DNA of 16,658 bases from an uncultured Bacilli bacterium. Lineage in GTDB: Bacteria > Bacillota_I > Bacilli_A > RF39 > UBA660. Location of the stretch: NCBI GenBank assembly GCA_944331725.1, contig CALVJE010000013.1, positions 1-16,658 on the forward strand, given 5' to 3'. This document shows, piece after piece, positions 7,665 through 13,790 of this stretch (position 1 is its first letter; each line of letters starts with the position of its first letter). The notes beneath the pieces were generated by a model, which worked only from the letters and a program-made list of their open reading frames with translations, was not told the DNA's origin and ran no database searches. A program made the translations under genes and the position numbers.

Positions 7665-7769
7665 ATGAATAATAGTGATGTTATTTTACTTTTAGGAAAA
7701 ATTGATAGTAATGTTAAGGAAGCTTTAAGATTAAATGAAATACAAATCATTAAAAGATTGACAAAATAA
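7665..7769 (+). CDS. Small ORF of 34 codons upstream of gpsB
   Basis: Predicted peptide of 34 residues: MNNSDVILLLGKIDSN, then a lysine-rich helical second half ending IIKRLTK. I recognise no family. The frame stays open upstream to 7578, but that extension would cross the promoter, so I take the internal ATG at 7665. It is preceded by AAAGGTTGGGA (7649-7659), the same 11 bases found before cca. The ORF ends 44 bases before gpsB and is probably cotranscribed with it. It may be a real small protein or a leader peptide affecting gpsB; chance is also possible at this size. Confidence 0.45.
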   Translation: MNNSDVILLLGKIDSNVKEALRLNEIQIIKRLTK

Positions 7770-7813
7770 GATATCTTTTCTAAAATAAGAGTGTAAAGGG
7801 ATTGGTGATTTAG

Positions 7814-8146
7814 ATGTATCAGAATAAAATTACATTAACTCCTCAAGAGATTTTAGAGAAGGACTTTAAGATTGATACGAGAGGATATCGACTTAAAGAA
7901 GTGGATCAATTTCTTGATGTTATAATCAGTGATTATGAACAATTCTTTACAATTATTGATAGTCTTGAGAAGGAGAAGGCAGAGTTATTACGTGAGATAA
8001 TGACTTTGAAACAAGACTTGAGAAATGCTAAAATGAATGCGGAGATTGTTAAGAATACTGATACAATGGAAATTAGTAATTTAGATATTTTGAGAAGACT
8101 TAGTCAACTTGAGAAAGATGTCTATGGTAGAAAAGATGATGATTAA
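7814..8146 (+). CDS. gpsB: Cell division protein GpsB
   Basis: DivIVA-family adaptor that shuttles between septum and side wall and docks class A penicillin-binding proteins and other division factors. Its 110 residues begin with the membrane- and partner-binding DivIVA-type domain (LTPQEILEKDFKIDTRGYRLKEVDQFLD, about 8-36). A coiled coil follows (about 40-72), then a short linker and the small C-terminal trimerisation helix (NLDILRRLSQLEKDVYG, about 89-105). This is the compact GpsB layout, not the longer DivIVA. The adjacent RNase P RNA gene is the conserved Bacillus neighbour. The last codons and stop overlap the first strand of that RNA's P1 helix. It probably shares a transcript with the small ORF upstream. 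Confidence 0.93.
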   Translation: MYQNKITLTPQEILEKDFKIDTRGYRLKEVDQFLDVIISDYEQFFTIIDSLEKEKAELLREIMTLKQDLRNAKMNAEIVKNTDTMEISNLDILRRLSQLEKDVYGRKDDD

Positions 8147-8502
8147 TATTTTAGACAAGTGCTGGGAATAATTATTCCTAGAGGAAAGTCCATACTCACA
8201 CATTCTGAGATGAATGTAGTGTTCGTGCTTCGAGGAAAAAATAACTTGAAGGTAGTGTTTTAAACACTAACGGCGAAGTTTTTACCTAAGGAGTTATCTA
8301 TGGTAAAACTTTATAAAGTGCCACAGAGACGAGTGTTTAGGAAACTAAACAGTGAAACGCGGTAAACCCCACGAGTGAGAAACCCAAATTATGGTAGGGG
8401 AGCTTTAAGAAGAGAAATGAATTTTCTTAAGGGCTAGTAATAGCAGATAAATACTTGTCACCTAGTAATAGGTACAGAATATGGCTTATTAAATATTAAT
8501 TA
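8142..8502 (+). ncRNA. rnpB: RNase P RNA (ribozyme subunit), Bacillus type
   Basis: Catalytic RNA that removes 5' leaders from precursor tRNAs together with RnpA protein. Conserved blocks are present in order: GAGGAAAGTCC (8181-8191), GTAGTGTTCGTGC (from 8217), GTGCCACAGAGACG (from 8319), GAAACGCGGTAAACCCC (from about 8353), GAGAAACCCAAATT (from 8378) and ACAGAATATGGCTTA (8474-8488). Helix P1 is ATTAATATTT (8142-8151) with AAATATTAAT (8491-8500). P2 is GACAAGT (8154-8160) with ACTTGTC (8453-8459). P3 is the GGGAATAATTATTCC hairpin. The 5' half resembles the type B (Bacillus) architecture. I set the ends from P1; the mature ends could differ by some bases. P1 includes the gpsB stop codon. I see no dedicated promoter or terminator, so it may be processed from a longer transcript. 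Confidence 0.95.
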
Positions 8503-8527
8503 TGATAGATAGGAGATAGTGAGGTCT

Positions 8528-9025
8528 ATGAAAGAGTTAGGCGAATATCTTCAAGATGTAAGGCGAGAGAACGGTGTTAGCTTAGAAGAAGCGGCTAGTG
8601 ATTTAAATGTAGATGAGGCTTTACTTGAAAATATTGAAGATGGTAATATTAGAGCTTTTAAAGATATATATTATTTAAAAGATTTAATTAAAGATTATGC
8701 TAAATATTTAGGACTTGATCCTGTTAAAGTACAAGAAGAGTTTAATGATTTTTTATTTGAACATACTTCTAAAATTTCTCTTAGTGATATAATGGAAGCG
8801 AAGAAAAAAAAGGAAGAAGAAGAGAAAAATAAAGAAGAGAAGAAGGTACAATCTCCTTATACTAAAGAATATAAAAAGAAAATTAAGAAATGGCCTATTG
8901 TTTTAGCTGTTGTCTTTTTAATTTTAATTATAGTTATATCAATAATAATTATTAAAACTATTAATAAAGATCCAGTTATGAATAGTGAATTGAAAGGAAT
9001 AGAAGTTTATGAATACACCTACTAA
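8528..9025 (+). CDS. rodZ: RodZ/YmfM-like helix-turn-helix membrane protein, short form
   Basis: Probable homologue of RodZ (B. subtilis YmfM), a membrane protein linking MreB and cell-shape machinery. Of 165 residues, 1-78 resemble the cytoplasmic HTH_25 domain (LGEYLQDVRRENGVSLEEAA... ENIEDGN... YLKDLIKDYAKYLGLDP). Then comes a very charged linker (91-121) and one membrane helix (about 122-143). Only about 20 residues follow the helix, so the extracytoplasmic domain of longer RodZ proteins is missing. ATG at 8528 is preferred over GTG at 8519, which lies too close to AGGAG (8511-8515). The rodZ-pgsA-recA-rny order supports the call. It overlaps pgsA by 17 bases and follows rnpB by about 26. 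Confidence 0.8.
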   Translation: MKELGEYLQDVRRENGVSLEEAASDLNVDEALLENIEDGNIRAFKDIYYLKDLIKDYAKYLGLDPVKVQEEFNDFLFEHTSKISLSDIMEAKKKKEEEEKNKEEKKVQSPYTKEYKKKIKKWPIVLAVVFLILIIVISIIIIKTINKDPVMNSELKGIEVYEYTY

Positions 9026-9611
9026 ATTAACTTTTTTTAGAATTATTTTAACTATTGTAATGATTATTATCTTAATATTTCCATTTTATCTTGTAGGATT
9101 TAGTTTTCCACAGTATGAAGTTATGGGAATATATATTAGACTTGAATATATAATTGCTGGTATTATTTTTGTTGTAGCTAGTTTAACTGATTTTTTAGAT
9201 GGTTATTTGGCTAGGAAGAATAATCAAGTTACTGACTTAGGAAAAATGTTAGATGCTATAGCTGATAAAGCTTTAGTAAATAGTGCTTTAATAATACTTT
9301 CTTATAAAGGGTTTATTCCTGTTGCCATACCAGTTATTATAATATTTAGAGATACTATTGTAGATGCTATTAAGATGCAAGCTTCTAGTAAAGGTAGAGT
9401 AGTTGCTGCTATTAAATCTGGTAAAATTAAGACTGCTTCTATGATGGTTGGTGTTGCTTTAGTATTTTTCTATAATTTACCATTTGAAATTTGGAATATA
9501 AGAGTAGCTGATTTTCTAATTTATTTCGCTACTATTATGTCTGTTGTTTCTATGATAGAGTATTTTAATCTTAATAAAAAGTTTATTTTAGATAAAAAAG
9601 AGGAAAATTAA
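9009..9611 (+). CDS. pgsA: CDP-diacylglycerol-glycerol-3-phosphate phosphatidyltransferase
   Basis: Membrane enzyme making phosphatidylglycerophosphate from CDP-diacylglycerol and glycerol-3-phosphate, the committed step to phosphatidylglycerol. The 200-residue protein has several hydrophobic helices. The complete CDP-alcohol phosphotransferase motif is present: D61-x2-D64-G65-x2-A68-R69-x8-G78-x3-D82-x3-D86. The ATG follows AAAGGA and lies within the end of the RodZ-like gene, suggesting coupling. The position before recA is conserved with Bacillus, except that cinA is absent. Other members of the family use different alcohols, but length, motif and context favour PgsA. Confidence 0.93.
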   Translation: MNTPTKLTFFRIILTIVMIIILIFPFYLVGFSFPQYEVMGIYIRLEYIIAGIIFVVASLTDFLDGYLARKNNQVTDLGKMLDAIADKALVNSALIILSYKGFIPVAIPVIIIFRDTIVDAIKMQASSKGRVVAAIKSGKIKTASMMVGVALVFFYNLPFEIWNIRVADFLIYFATIMSVVSMIEYFNLNKKFILDKKEEN

Positions 9612-9626
9612 AATTCTTCTTTTTTT
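9596..9626 (+). terminator. Intrinsic terminator of the gpsB-rnpB-rodZ-pgsA stretch
   Basis: AAAAGAGGAA (9596-9605) pairs with TTCTTCTTTT (9614-9623), with one G-T pair and an eight-base loop containing the pgsA stop codon. T residues continue to 9626. The stem is AT-rich but the T tract is strong. Confidence 0.7.
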
Positions 9627-9710
9627 GTCTTTAAATTTATATATTTTTATAAATAAATTAAGGTAATTTGGTTAATTTGAGATAAATAATATTTAAAAAT
9701 TTAAAATTAA

Positions 9711-9724
9711 CAAACTTTTGTTCG
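9711..9724. promoter_or_regulatory. Probable LexA (SOS) operator of recA
   Basis: CAAAC-TTTT-GTTCG matches the Bacillus-type SOS box CGAAC-N4-GTTCG at every half-site base except one (A for G at the second position). It ends nine bases before the recA -35 box, the expected place for damage-inducible repression. Bases 9627-9710 hold no other recognisable signal. Confidence 0.75.
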
Positions 9725-9733
9725 AAAAAAGTC

Positions 9734-9762
9734 TTGACAATTTAATTTTTACTATATAAAAT
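9734..9762 (+). promoter_or_regulatory. recA promoter
   Basis: Perfect TTGACA (9734-9739), a 17-base spacer and TAAAAT (9757-9762). Transcription would start near 9769, about 25 bases before the recA ATG, with GGGAGGA as ribosome site. Confidence 0.8.
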
Positions 9763-9793
9763 AGAATTGTAATTAATTTTTGGGAGGATATTT

Positions 9794-10810
9794 ATGAGTA
9801 AATCAACAGTGAATAAAGATAAAAATTTAGAAAGTGTTTTAGCAGATATAGAGAAACAGTTTGGTAAAGGGGCAGTTATGAGACTTGGGGATAATCCTCA
9901 TATGAAGTTAGATGTTGTGTCTAGTGGATGTTTAAGTCTTGATATTGCTTTAGGAATAGGTGGATATCCAAAGGGAAGAATTATAGAGATATATGGACCA
10001 GAGTCTAGTGGTAAAACTACTTTTGCGTTACAGGCAATTGCTGAAGTACAAAAGATTGGGGGAAGAGCAGCTTTTATTGATGCTGAGCACGCACTTGATC
10101 CTATTTATGCTAAAAGACTTGGGGTTAATACTAATGAACTTATTTTGTCACAACCTGATACTGGTGAACAAGCTTTAGAAATATGTGAAGCGCTTGTTAG
10201 AAGTGAAGCGGTTAGTATTGTGGTAATAGATTCTGTCGCTGCTTTAGTACCACAAGCAGAAATTGATGGAGAGATGGGAGATTCTCACGTAGGTTTACAG
10301 GCTAGACTTATGTCACAAGCTTTACGTAAGTTAAGTGGAACTATTAATAAAACTAATACTATCGCTATATTTATTAATCAATTGAGAGAGAAAGTTGGAG
10401 TAATGTTTGGTAATCCTGAAACTACTCCAGGTGGTAGAGCTTTAAAGTTTTATTCAACTATTAGACTTGATATAAGACGTAATGAACAGTTAAAGATAGG
10501 AGATAAAGTAGTTGGTAATAAAACGACTGTAAAAGTTGTTAAAAATAAAGTAGCACCTCCATTTAAAAGTGCAGTTGTTGATATTATGTATGGTGAAGGT
10601 ATTTCTTTAGAAGGAGAGCTTGTTGATTTAGGTGTAGAAGCAGGTGTTGTTGAGAAAACTGGAGCTTGGTATTCTTATAATGGAGAGAAACTTGGACAAG
10701 GTAAAGAGAATGTTAAATTACTTCTTAAAGATAAGAAAGATTTGGCTAAGGAGATTGAAGATAAGATTAGAGAGTTTTATGGTATTACTTTAGATAAAAA
10801 TGAAAAATAG
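9794..10810 (+). CDS. recA: Recombinase RecA
   Basis: DNA strand-exchange ATPase that forms filaments on single-stranded DNA and triggers LexA self-cleavage. The 338 residues are typical. The Walker A motif GPESSGKT is at 68-75, followed by [10 protein letters not shown], the Walker B-like [11 protein letters not shown], the loop region with [23 protein letters not shown], and a C-terminal domain ending at DKNEK. The start has GGGAGGA at good spacing. It is transcribed alone from a strong promoter with an apparent SOS box and stops at a hairpin shared with the convergent regulator gene. The catalytic core shows no anomaly. cinA, usually next to recA in Bacillus-type genomes, is not present in the 182-base upstream gap. 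Confidence 0.98.
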   Translation: MSKSTVNKDKNLESVLADIEKQFGKGAVMRLGDNPHMKLDVVSSGCLSLDIALGIGGYPKGRIIEIYGPESSGKTTFALQAIAEVQKIGGRAAFIDAEHALDPIYAKRLGVNTNELILSQPDTGEQALEICEALVRSEAVSIVVIDSVAALVPQAEIDGEMGDSHVGLQARLMSQALRKLSGTINKTNTIAIFINQLREKVGVMFGNPETTPGGRALKFYSTIRLDIRRNEQLKIGDKVVGNKTTVKVVKNKVAPPFKSAVVDIMYGEGISLEGELVDLGVEAGVVEKTGAWYSYNGEKLGQGKENVKLLLKDKKDLAKEIEDKIREFYGITLDKNEK

Positions 10811-10831
10811 GAAGTGTTGGTGCTTCCTTTT
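10809..10831. terminator. Hairpin terminator shared by recA and the regulator gene
   Basis: AGGAAG (10809-10814) pairs with CTTCCT (10823-10828) around an eight-base loop. It carries only four Ts on the plus strand but a better T run on the minus strand. It overlaps the recA stop codon and lies within two bases of the regulator's stop codon. Confidence 0.6.
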
Positions 10832-11063
10832 ATAATGTTTGTAAATTAATTTGTTCTTCTTCATTGGTTATTAATGTGAATAAATCACCTGGAGTACAAT
10901 TTAATAATATACATATTTCTTCAATATATTTAAAACTAATAGAAGTTGTTTCTCCTCTTATAATTCTATTTAAATTTCTTGATGTTATGTTCATTCTTTG
11001 ACATAACCAGTATTTGCTTCTCTTATTTTGTTTTAATAACTCTTCAATATTTACTTTAATCAT
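10830..11063 (-). CDS. Small Cro/CI-family HTH regulator
   Basis: A 77-residue protein made almost entirely of one xenobiotic-response-type helix-turn-helix domain: IEELLKQNKRSKYWLCQRMNITSRNLNRIIRGETTSISFKYIEEICILLNCTPGDLF. It resembles YozG-like stand-alone repressors of Bacillota. A start six codons upstream (11081) is possible, but GGGAGA lies ten bases before the ATG at 11063, which I prefer. It is convergent with recA and divergent from rny. A 12-bp inverted repeat in the shared intergenic region could be its operator. Target genes and ligand are unknown. Confidence 0.85.
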   Translation of the reverse strand: MIKVNIEELLKQNKRSKYWLCQRMNITSRNLNRIIRGETTSISFKYIEEICILLNCTPGDLFTLITNEEEQINLQTL

Positions 11064-11098
11064 AAAATCACTGTCTCCCATTACTAAAATTTTATAAA

Positions 11099-11146
11099 AA
11101 AAGATAAATATAAATAAGATACTTGCATTACCTCTATTTATCTTTT
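11099..11146. repeat. 12-bp perfect inverted repeat between regulator and rny
   Basis: AAAAGATAAATA (11099-11110) is the exact reverse complement of TATTTATCTTTT (11135-11146), separated by 24 bases. The right arm ends one base before the rny -35 box. It may be a bipartite operator for the adjacent HTH protein or a weak RNA hairpin. AT-rich composition lowers its significance. Confidence 0.5.
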
Positions 11147-11147
11147 C

Positions 11148-11176
11148 TTGACAAGAAGAGAATTAAAACTTACAAT
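11148..11176 (+). promoter_or_regulatory. rny promoter
   Basis: Perfect TTGACA (11148-11153), a 17-base spacer and TACAAT (11171-11176). This gives an untranslated leader of about 50 bases before the rny ATG. Confidence 0.8.
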
Positions 11177-11232
11177 AGAGTTAGATTATAGTTTAGATTT
11201 TTATTTAAAATATATTCTAATGGAGGTATAAT

Positions 11233-12786
11233 ATGGAACAATTTTTATTCTCCATTTTACTTATAATTTTTGGATTAGTTATTGGTTTTGGATTAACTTT
11301 TTTAGTTGATTTTCTAAGAGAGAATACAACTTCTAAGAAAATAAATAAAATGTTAGAAGATGCAGAGAAAAATGCTGATAAGATAAAACGTGATGCTGTT
11401 ATGGAAGCGAAAGAGAAGAGTTATCAGTTAAAACTTGAAGCAGATAAGGACATTAAAGAGAAAAAAACAGAACTTAAAGATAGTGAGAATAAACTTTTAC
11501 AAAGAGAGTCTAGTCTTGATAAAAGGGATGAACTTTGTCAAAAAAGAGAAGCTACTTTAGATGAGAGAGAAGAAAAGATAATTCAAAGACAAAAAGAAAT
11601 TCAAGAAAAAGAAGCAAAAGTGGAGGAAATAAAGAAAGAACAAATTGCTTTACTTGAAGATATTTCAGGTTATAGTAAGGAAAAAGCTCACGACTTGATT
11701 ATGAAAAATGTAAGAGAGTCTATGAAAAGAGAGATTGCTTTATATATTAGTGAACAGGAAAATGAAGCGAAACTTGTTGTAGATAAGAAAGCACAAGAAA
11801 TAATTGTTAGTTCTATGCAGAAATATGCTGCTGATATTGCAAGTGATCAAACAGTTACTGTTGTTAGTTTACCTAATGATGATATGAAGGGTAGATTAAT
11901 TGGTAGAGAAGGAAGAAATATTAGGACAATAGAAGCGATTACAGGGGTAGATTTAATAATTGATGATACTCCTGAGGCTGTAGTTTTATCTAGTTTTGAT
12001 CCTTTAAGAAGAGAGATGGCTAGACTTACTCTTGAAACTTTAATAAAAGATGGTAGAATTCACCCTACAAGAATTGAAGAAGTTTATGATAAAGTATGTA
12101 AAGAAACTAAAGAGAAGATAATTGAGTATGGAAATAGTGCTTTATTTGAACTTGGTATTACTAAGATGGCTCCTGAATTAATAGAAATAATTGGTAGACT
12201 TCATTTTAGAACTAGTTATGGTCAAAATGCTTTACAACATTCTTTAGAAGTTGCTAATCTTACAGGATTAATTGCAGGAGAAATAGGTGAAGATGTTACT
12301 CTTGCTAAAAGAGCAGGTCTTTTACACGATATTGGTAAAGCAGTAGATCACGAGATAGAAGGAAGTCACGTTAGTATTGGTGTAGAACTTGCTAAAAAGT
12401 ATGGAGAAAATGATGTTGTAATTAATGCTATTGCATCTCATCACGGTGATACAGAGGCTACTTCTGTAATATCTTGTTTAGTTGCTGTTGCTGATGCTTT
12501 ATCAGCATCACGTCCTGGGGCTCGTAATGATTCATTAGAAAATTATGTTAAGAGACTTTCTCAACTTGAAGAGGTTGCTAATGATATAGACGGTGTTTCT
12601 AAAGCTTATGCTATGCAAGCAGGAAGAGAACTTAGAGTTATAGTTGAACCAGATGAAATAGATGATTTAGAAGCACATAAAGTAGCTCGTGATATAAAAG
12701 AAAAAATAGAGTCTAATTTAAATTATCCTGGTACTATTAAGATAACAGTTGTAAGAGAGACTAGGGCAGTTGAAGAAGCTAAATAA
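11233..12786 (+). CDS. rny: Ribonuclease Y
   Basis: Membrane-anchored endoribonuclease that initiates decay of many mRNAs in Bacillota. The 517 residues match the normal length of about 520. The parts are an N-terminal membrane helix (about 4-26), a long charged coiled coil (about 35-145), a KH RNA-binding domain with [10 protein letters not shown] (220-229), and an HD phosphohydrolase domain with the catalytic HD pair at H365-D366 (LLHDIGKA). The C-terminal region with PGAR and [11 protein letters not shown] is conserved. The ATG follows GGAGGT. It is expressed from its own promoter and closed by a hairpin at the stop codon. In Bacillus it also follows recA, with a different gene between. 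Confidence 0.97.
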   Translation: MEQFLFSILLIIFGLVIGFGLTFLVDFLRENTTSKKINKMLEDAEKNADKIKRDAVMEAKEKSYQLKLEADKDIKEKKTELKDSENKLLQRESSLDKRDELCQKREATLDEREEKIIQRQKEIQEKEAKVEEIKKEQIALLEDISGYSKEKAHDLIMKNVRESMKREIALYISEQENEAKLVVDKKAQEIIVSSMQKYAADIASDQTVTVVSLPNDDMKGRLIGREGRNIRTIEAITGVDLIIDDTPEAVVLSSFDPLRREMARLTLETLIKDGRIHPTRIEEVYDKVCKETKEKIIEYGNSALFELGITKMAPELIEIIGRLHFRTSYGQNALQHSLEVANLTGLIAGEIGEDVTLAKRAGLLHDIGKAVDHEIEGSHVSIGVELAKKYGENDVVINAIASHHGDTEATSVISCLVAVADALSASRPGARNDSLENYVKRLSQLEEVANDIDGVSKAYAMQAGRELRVIVEPDEIDDLEAHKVARDIKEKIESNLNYPGTIKITVVRETRAVEEAK

Positions 12787-12811
12787 GAGGGTTAAATATA
12801 ATCCTCTTATT
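12782..12811 (+). terminator. Hairpin at the end of rny
   Basis: AATAAGAGG (12782-12790) pairs with CCTCTTATT (12803-12811). The stem extends inward by three more pairs to a six-base loop. The following bases are T-rich but broken by G and A, so termination may be partial. It includes the rny stop codon. Confidence 0.6.
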
Positions 12812-12838
12812 GTTATATTGTTTTGATTTTGATATACT
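12810..12838 (+). promoter_or_regulatory. folD promoter
   Basis: TTGTTA (12810-12815), a 17-base spacer and TATACT (12833-12838), with TG at 12830-12831 giving an extended -10. The -35 box overlaps the last bases of the rny hairpin. The predicted start near 12845 leaves a short leader containing GAGGTGA. Confidence 0.6.
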
Positions 12839-12863
12839 TTAGTAAAAAGAGGTGAAGTAGGTT

Positions 12864-13775
12864 ATGGATAAGAAAATTAATGGCTTGGTAGTAAGTGATA
12901 TTTTATATAATGAATTAAATAAATATTTATTACAAAAAGATGTTATTCCTAGAGTAGTTGATATTTCTATTGGGGATGATTTTGGTGGACAGATGTATGC
13001 TAAGATGAAAGAGAAGAAAATAACTGATAGAACTTTAATTGATTTTATTAGTGTTCATTTTAATGAGATGAAAATAGAAGAATTAGAAGAGTATATTAAA
13101 AGAATTAATTTAGATAAATCAATTACAGGATTGATGATTCAATTACCTTTACCTGATAATTTAAAGGGGGAAGAACGAAGATTATTAGATATGATTAATC
13201 CTTCAATTGATGTAGATGGTTTAACTTCATTATCTATGGGAAAGTTGAGTGTTTTGGATGAATCGCTTATTCCTTGTACACCGCTTGGAATTGAGACATT
13301 ATTAAAATCATATGATATTACATTAGAAGGGAAAAAGGTTGCTATTATTAATAGAAGTAATATCGTAGGAAAACCTCTTGCTCATTTAATGTTAAGAAAT
13401 AATGCTACACCTGTAATTTGTCATTCTAAAACTTCTAATCTTTTAAAAGTTACAAGTGACTGTGATATTGTAGTAGCAGCTTTAAATAAACAAGAATTTA
13501 TTACAGCAGATTATATTAAAAAAGATGCTATTGTTATTGATGTTGGTGTTCATAAAAATAAAGAAGGTAAAACAGTTGGGGATGTTGATTTTCTTGATGT
13601 ATATCCTAAAGCATCTTTGATTACTCCACCAACGGGTGCAGTTGGTCCTATGACTATTTGTATGCTTGCTTATAATTGTGCTAAGAGTGTTTATGGACAA
13701 GAAGTAGATGAGGTTTTAGAAGAAGGTATTAGAAAGGCTAAAAAGTTAATTAAAGAAAAAAATAGAAACTTATAA
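12864..13775 (+). CDS. folD: Methylenetetrahydrofolate dehydrogenase/cyclohydrolase FolD, divergent
   Basis: Bifunctional cytoplasmic enzyme interconverting 5,10-methylene-, methenyl- and 10-formyl-tetrahydrofolate. The 303 residues are slightly longer than usual (about 280-290). The catalytic Tyr45-x3-Lys49 pair (MYAKMK), QLPLP at 93-97 and DVDG at 116-119 are intact. The dinucleotide-binding motif reads NRSNIVGKP (163-171) where GRS is usual. The C-terminal signature reads PPTGAVGPMT (255-264) where PPGGVGPMT-like sequence is typical. The N-terminal strand is also atypical. These changes suggest a diverged but probably active enzyme. It has its own promoter and a GAGGTGA ribosome site, and is convergent with the RNase J gene. 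Confidence 0.9.
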   Translation: MDKKINGLVVSDILYNELNKYLLQKDVIPRVVDISIGDDFGGQMYAKMKEKKITDRTLIDFISVHFNEMKIEELEEYIKRINLDKSITGLMIQLPLPDNLKGEERRLLDMINPSIDVDGLTSLSMGKLSVLDESLIPCTPLGIETLLKSYDITLEGKKVAIINRSNIVGKPLAHLMLRNNATPVICHSKTSNLLKVTSDCDIVVAALNKQEFITADYIKKDAIVIDVGVHKNKEGKTVGDVDFLDVYPKASLITPPTGAVGPMTICMLAYNCAKSVYGQEVDEVLEEGIRKAKKLIKEKNRNL

Positions 13776-13790
13776 AGTTCCTATTTTTTT
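13756..13790. terminator. Bidirectional terminator between folD and rnjA
   Basis: A 16-position stem (13756-13771 with 13775-13790) has one A-C mismatch and a three-base loop. Seven Ts on the plus strand and seven As form the outer stem. The folD stop codon is in the loop, and the rnjA stop codon lies in the right arm. Confidence 0.8.

Noticed and set aside
8059..8067. TGATACAAT inside gpsB as a promoter for rnpB
   Set aside because: It matches an extended -10, but has no -35 box at proper spacing and lies about 70 bases before the RNA; it could be chance coding sequence.
13482..13700. Minus-strand open frame within folD
   Set aside because: It lies wholly inside folD, has Asn/Ile-rich low-complexity content and no ribosome site.
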